The notes below the pieces were generated by a model. The model did not search any database. It was not told the origin of the DNA and was given only the letters and a program-made list of their open reading frames with translations. Position numbers and translations under genes: made by a program. Below are positions 63,436 to 64,000 of a DNA stretch of 64,000 nt, piece after piece (position 1 is the stretch's first letter; each line of letters opens with the position of its first letter). The DNA comes from Epiperipatus broadwayi (taxonomy: Eukaryota; Onychophora; Udeonychophora; Euonychophora; Peripatidae): assembly GCA_028023455.1 (NCBI GenBank), contig JAQFVV010006545.1, positions 64,001 to 128,000 of the forward strand, in the 5' to 3' direction.

Positions 63436-64000
63436 TTATATTATCATCATCATTTTAAATTATTTTCGTATCATGCAGGATGAAGATCTCTGTAAATTTA
63501 ATCTATTTTCTCCAATCCATAGCTTTGATTCTTGACATCAGACCAACAAATTTCCCTCATATTCAATTTATTTCAATTGTTGTAAATGCCTTTGGGCACA
63601 GTTTAAATCTTCATCAGCTCATATATCATTTCTTTTAGTAATTTACCCAACTAATATACATTTCAGTCTCTTAATTCTTTCAATAAAGTCAATGGTGTCT
63701 GTTTAGTCCCTTGCTCAAATATTTGATTTCTGAATCCTTCTTTGCACTCTCAAAATTCATCTCTCAATATTTCATTGATTTGTCTGAAGTCTGAAATTGC
63801 TTTTCTATTAAATGTCCAAGTCTCAAATTCATAAACAAAAATTGGTAAAACACATCAATAAAAGACTTCCCTTACTAAAATATAGATATTTTTTTCTTTT
63901 AATATTGTTATTTCTACTAATAGCACTCCATCCATGTTTGTTTCTATAAATAAGTCTATTCATTAAGTTTCCAACTGTATTAATAAACTGACCAAAGTAA
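63436..64000 (-). pseudogene. RTE-like LINE 3' end, cut by the window edge
   Basis: The minus strand from 64000 gives, in broken frames, HGWSAISRNN (compare LGWSAFGRNN at 32264), then CVLPIFVYEFETWTFNRKAI, then an IERIKRL-like piece. It ends with TGATGATGATAAT near 63440, the same 3' end as the LINE at 32225-32745. It continues beyond the window and is inactive here. Confidence 0.7.

Overview
The window is nuclear DNA of an animal, almost certainly an arthropod. It is very AT-rich, intron-like and full of transposon remains and microsatellites. The arthropod assignment rests on one strong exon at 39772-40530. It encodes the N-terminal domain and the complete copper-A site of an arthropod hemocyanin/prophenoloxidase-type protein, framed by a good splice acceptor and a consensus splice donor. 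A short possible upstream exon lies at 38757-38831. No other host gene can be supported, so most of the window is probably intron or intergenic sequence. The species cannot be resolved from what is visible.

The rest is a record of mobile elements. From left to right: a tRNA-derived SINE with a perfect 16-bp target duplication (459-569); a Penelope-like element (PLE) remnant with inverted halves (1380-2672); a possible old LTR/primer-binding boundary (about 5410-5510); a decayed coiled-coil gag (6540-8160); an inverted PLE pair (13165-14488); three related copies of an unclassified dispersed repeat (about 18085, 21500 and 23940), the last split by a Tigger/pogo-like DNA transposon (24187-25531); an RTE-like LINE 3' end (32225-32745) with two relatives (43180-43960, and 63436 to the window edge); and two more PLE-derived palindromes (37980-38698 and 41855-42775).

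Two systems stand out. The first is a small family of hammerhead-ribozyme repeats at 23178-23844, 44202-44372 and 44898-46521. A unit of about 456 bp carries a 59-nt type I hammerhead. Units occur in tandem and head to head, and each of the three insertions is flanked by an exact 13-bp target duplication. This resembles metazoan retrozymes, or non-autonomous RNAs mobilised by PLE machinery, and PLE remnants are abundant in the same window.

The second is a 12-kb LTR element on the minus strand (48387-60378). Its LTRs are about 4.33 kb each, longer than its 3.3-kb interior. The interior keeps the primer-binding site, a coiled-coil gag, the end of integrase and the polypurine tract, but has lost protease, reverse transcriptase and RNase H. 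Each LTR also carries the same decayed open frame in gag orientation. All the transposon frames seen here are broken.
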